The translations under genes were made by a program, and so were the position numbers. 64,000 nucleotides of DNA from SABY01 sp964523795 (GTDB lineage Bacteria > Bacteroidota > Bacteroidia > Bacteroidales > 4484-276), in NCBI GenBank assembly GCA_964523795.1, contig CAZGAO010000013.1, positions 12,594 to 76,593 on the forward strand, read 5' to 3'. Numbering within the stretch: the first letter of the stretch is position 1; each line of letters starts with the position of its first letter. Below are positions 62,285 to 64,000 of the stretch, in pieces. Below the pieces are notes generated by a model. That model saw only the letters and a list, made by a program, of their open reading frames with translations, ran no database searches and was not told the origin of the DNA.

Positions 62285-62689
62285 TTACGCGGAGCGGCGT
62301 TTACTGGGAAGCTCCTCATGTTCCTTAGCGGCAAGCTGCCGGTTTAGCCGGTTTATCTCTGCCACATAGCGGTCTATGTCTTTCTCATAGCGTTCTACAT
62401 CCTTAATGTACCGGCATGTGCTGCACTCCGGTGCCCGGCCAGGCACTCCCTCCTCCTTTTTGCCCAAAAGCATCTCTCCCTCCCCGGTGATTAACCAACC
62501 TGGGTTGATTTCTGGAAAAATAGACAATAAATTACCTATTGACATAGAATTAAGAGGCGTTTCTTTGGCCTTTCCGGTAAAATTACCATAGGTTAATCCT
62601 ATCATTTCACAAATTTTACTCCTACCAACACCAACTTTATCAGCTACTTGTAAAACACGCTCCTTAATATTACCAAATTTATTACTCAT
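62285..62689 (-). CDS. Phage repressor-like HTH protein
   Basis: This 134-residue protein has an N-terminal helix-turn-helix (GVGRSKICEMIGLTYGNFTGKAKE, about 19-42), a middle part with NPGWLITGEGEMLLG (about 62-76), typical of Bacteroidota phage CI-like repressors, and a C-terminal coiled coil (about 90-128) beginning after a CSTC pair. No peptidase domain for self-cleavage is present. It is divergent from the early genes and probably keeps the prophage quiet, as Mu c does. Confidence 0.8.
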   Translation of the reverse strand: MSNKFGNIKERVLQVADKVGVGRSKICEMIGLTYGNFTGKAKETPLNSMSIGNLLSIFPEINPGWLITGEGEMLLGKKEEGVPGRAPECSTCRYIKDVERYEKDIDRYVAEINRLNRQLAAKEHEELPSKRRSA

Positions 62690-62720
62690 TTATTTGCTTA
62701 ATAGAAAATATATTACCTAT
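62531..62720 (+). promoter_or_regulatory. ATTACCWAT-type repeats, possible repressor operators
   Basis: ATTACCTAT (62531), ATTACCATA (62582), ATTACCAAA (62669) and ATTACCTAT (62712) recur in the same direction, two of them inside the repressor gene and two in the divergent promoter region. Confidence 0.35.
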
Positions 62721-62725
62721 CTTTG
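62694..62725 (+). promoter_or_regulatory. Early promoter of the prophage
   Basis: TTG (62694-62696), 21 bp, then TATCTTTG (62718-62725): the full Bacteroidota promoter pattern. It is 29 bp before the ATG at 62754. An ATTACCTAT repeat overlaps the -7 box. Confidence 0.6.
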
Positions 62726-62753
62726 TCGTTTTAATGCAACAAATGTAATGTAA

Positions 62754-62939
62754 ATGAAAGCTAAAAAGCAAATAAACTTTACCGGAAGGCTGCCTAATAC
62801 GCTGATAGCGCAACATGCAGGGGTTAGCACGCGCACCGTGAGCCGGGTGCTGTACCAAAAACACTATACCCATACACGTGCAGGCAAAGCCGTGCTGGAA
62901 GCCGATGAAATGCTTCGCAGAAAGCTAAACAACCTCTAA
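62754..62939 (+). CDS. Small HTH DNA-binding protein of the prophage
   Basis: This 61-residue basic protein reads MKAKKQINFTGRLPNTLIAQ followed by HAGVSTRTVSRVLYQKHYT, a helix-turn-helix with a strong recognition helix (residues 18-38). It is the first early gene, in the place of ner in phage Mu. It probably regulates early transcription (inference). Confidence 0.65.
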   Translation: MKAKKQINFTGRLPNTLIAQHAGVSTRTVSRVLYQKHYTHTRAGKAVLEADEMLRRKLNNL

Positions 62940-62949
62940 TCATCGCACA

Positions 62950-63102
62950 ATGAAAAAATCAGCTTCGCACGCCATTTTTGCCCGCCAACATCCCGCAGCA
63001 TTTCAAAACGAAATGTTGGAAAATAGCACAATGGGCGGCAATGGATGGCAAAATGGACGGCAAATGGACGGCACTAATGGACGGTACTTTTTAATATCAT
63101 AA
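62950..63102 (+). CDS. Small early open reading frame (50 residues)
   Basis: MKKSASHAIFARQHPAAFQN starts a 50-residue frame between the HTH gene and the probable transposase, with 10 bp and 4 bp gaps. Its second half comes from a repeated DNA word (ATGGACGGCA-like, four times at 63030-63087), giving NGWQNGRQMDGTNGR. No family was recognised. It may be a real small gene or a by-product of a repeat with a DNA-level role. Confidence 0.4.
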   Translation: MKKSASHAIFARQHPAAFQNEMLENSTMGGNGWQNGRQMDGTNGRYFLIS

Positions 63103-63106
63103 AATT

Positions 63107-64000
63107 ATGAGATACGACAACAAAGTAGATAGTTGGGTTATCAATCTGGAGGAGTGGCTCAATTCAGGTTTAGAGTTATATCAATATGAATATCTCAAAA
63201 AGAAGAAAAAGATACGCACAAAAGGCAAAGCCTATCGCGGCCAACCGGTTGAGATTATCCTTAACACCGTTCCAGAAGAGAAGCGCGAGCAGATTATGCG
63301 CGCTCTGCATATAGCCGATGCCAGCTACCGCGAAGCCATGGACACGGCCCGCGCGCACGGGGCCAAAATGGCCGATGTGGCCATAAGCAGCACCGCCCGC
63401 AACATACAGCTTAACGCCGCCTACATACTGGCCGAGCTGCGTGCCGAGGTGCAAACCAATAGCCTGCAATACGTGGGGCACTATGCCCAATACACCATAA
63501 GTATGCAGGACGGCCTGGGCTACGGCCAACTGTGCGCCGTGGCTGCCTGGCTGTACGACCGTGTGCAAACCATGCGCACGGCCAGCCGCACCCAGCGCGA
63601 GTTTATGCGCCTGATGCGAAGCCTGCGGGCAAACTTCCTCGAAGTACTCCCGAAGCTACAACTGATTAAGAAAATACCCGAAAACGATTACCGGTTCAGC
63701 CAGTGGCTTGACGCAATTATAAAAAGTATGGACGAAGGCAAACAAATACACGAGGCCGTGGAGGTAAAACGCAGCGGCAACACCAATGCGGGCAGGCTAA
63801 CAGAGGCACAAATAGCCATAACCGAGCGTATATACTGCAACGGAAACTACACCGACACCCAGGTATATGACCGCATTAAAGAACATGGCCGCCTGCATGG
63901 CTGGTGGCGTAAAGATGGCGAATACCAGCCGGTGGGCTACGGCACCATAACCCAACTTGCATTTTATAACAACCTGACATTCAGCACTAAAATTGTAATG
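63107..64000 (+). CDS. Probable Mu-like transposase (MuA-type), N-terminal part
   Basis: The frame is open from the ATG at 63107 to the window end (298 residues seen). The start, INLEEWLNSGLELYQYEYLK, then PVEIILNTVPEEKREQIMRA, follows the N-terminal pattern of large Bacteroidota Mu-type transposases, in which a short HTH-like part precedes the DDE domain. A later segment TEAQIAITERIYCNGNYTDT with DRIKEHGRLHGWW looks like the helical region before the catalytic domain. The DDE core is not in the window. The call rests on position and pattern only. Confidence 0.55.
   Translation, partial: MRYDNKVDSWVINLEEWLNSGLELYQYEYLKKKKKIRTKGKAYRGQPVEIILNTVPEEKREQIMRALHIADASYREAMDTARAHGAKMADVAISSTARNIQLNAAYILAELRAEVQTNSLQYVGHYAQYTISMQDGLGYGQLCAVAAWLYDRVQTMRTASRTQREFMRLMRSLRANFLEVLPKLQLIKKIPENDYRFSQWLDAIIKSMDEGKQIHEAVEVKRSGNTNAGRLTEAQIAITERIYCNGNYTDTQVYDRIKEHGRLHGWWRKDGEYQPVGYGTITQLAFYNNLTFSTKIVM

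Larger units (their letters stand above)
61991..64000 (+). mobile_element. Left end of a Mu-like transposable prophage
   Basis: The element starts where the GT4 gene is broken. It has a repressor gene reading outward, an early promoter, two small early genes and the start of a probable transposase. Repeated GGCAAAACC (61995-62003 and 62019-62027) lies at the very edge and could be transposase binding sites. 61991-62284 has no gene. Base use (many ATA and GCC codons) differs from the host genes. The prophage continues past the window. Confidence 0.65.

Noticed and set aside
1..64000. CRISPR arrays and defence systems
   Set aside because: No regularly spaced direct repeats with unique spacers and no cas, restriction or abortive-infection genes were seen. 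The repeats found are dispersed elements or short tandem words.

Overview
The window is about 62 kb of Bacteroidota chromosome, most likely a Bacteroidales/Marinilabiliales-type anaerobe, followed by about 2 kb of an inserted phage. The assignment rests on recurrent TAnnTTTG -7 promoter boxes, type IX secretion traits (a PorD/DUF4835 gene and C-terminal sorting domains), the bamD-rpoZ-coaBC-porD-recN gene order typical of the phylum, and DRTGG/PHP/Fe-S genes typical of anaerobes. No rRNA, tRNA or CRISPR was seen.

Layout. 1-13.8 kb: secreted M14 carboxypeptidase (cut by the window edge), GNAT acetyltransferase, a dead group II intron RT fragment, cyclophilin, MerR/M23 pair, alaS, flavodoxin, kdsA, an aminotransferase, a holin-like membrane protein, a glycosyltransferase and fabI. 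13.9-19.2 kb: recN, porD-like gene, coaBC, rpoZ-like and bamD, one leftward operon. 19.4-26.3 kb: an alpha-oxoamine synthase, a membrane protein, a compact five-gene leftward operon (PHP, DRTGG, divergent [FeFe]-hydrogenase-like Fe-S protein, GHKL ATPase, DRTGG) and ilvE. 26.9-45.5 kb: PstS-like lipoprotein-free binding protein, topoisomerase subunit B, a lipoprotein trypsin-like protease, two tandem 950-residue secreted arylsulfotransferase-like proteins, an orphan sensor kinase, a universal stress protein, a GT2 fused to a reduced sugar-phosphotransferase module, a 2-oxoacid dehydrogenase E2 and a DnaQ-type exonuclease. 45.6-60 kb: a long leftward catabolic island, with hydantoinase, HTH regulator, YgjV-like protein, SsnA-like amidohydrolase, XdhD-type molybdenum hydroxylase and two PLP enzymes (purine/amino-acid salvage), then two saccharopine dehydrogenases and a stand-alone lysine-ketoglutarate reductase (lysine breakdown through saccharopine). 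60.2-62 kb: GH57 enzyme and the C-terminal part of a GT4 glycogen-type glycosyltransferase, which is cut by the left end of a Mu-like prophage (repressor, small DNA-binding protein, small ORF, start of a probable transposase).

Intergenic DNA is rich in small non-coding elements. At least two families look like MITEs with terminal inverted repeats: a 202-204 bp element with long GC-rich hairpins (two copies) and related end fragments directly after stop codons, and a 100-129 bp element with AACCTTAGTAGAAAAATG ends (two copies). A short AGTCATAGCATGGCT motif recurs in inverted pairs, mostly at convergent gene ends. The most interesting signals are the five-gene Fe-S/DRTGG operon, the coding-end MITEs, the tandem secreted sulfotransferases, the purine/lysine catabolic island with two unassigned PLP enzymes, and the prophage inside a glycogen-metabolism gene. 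All calls are from reading the sequence and recognising families; no database search was run.
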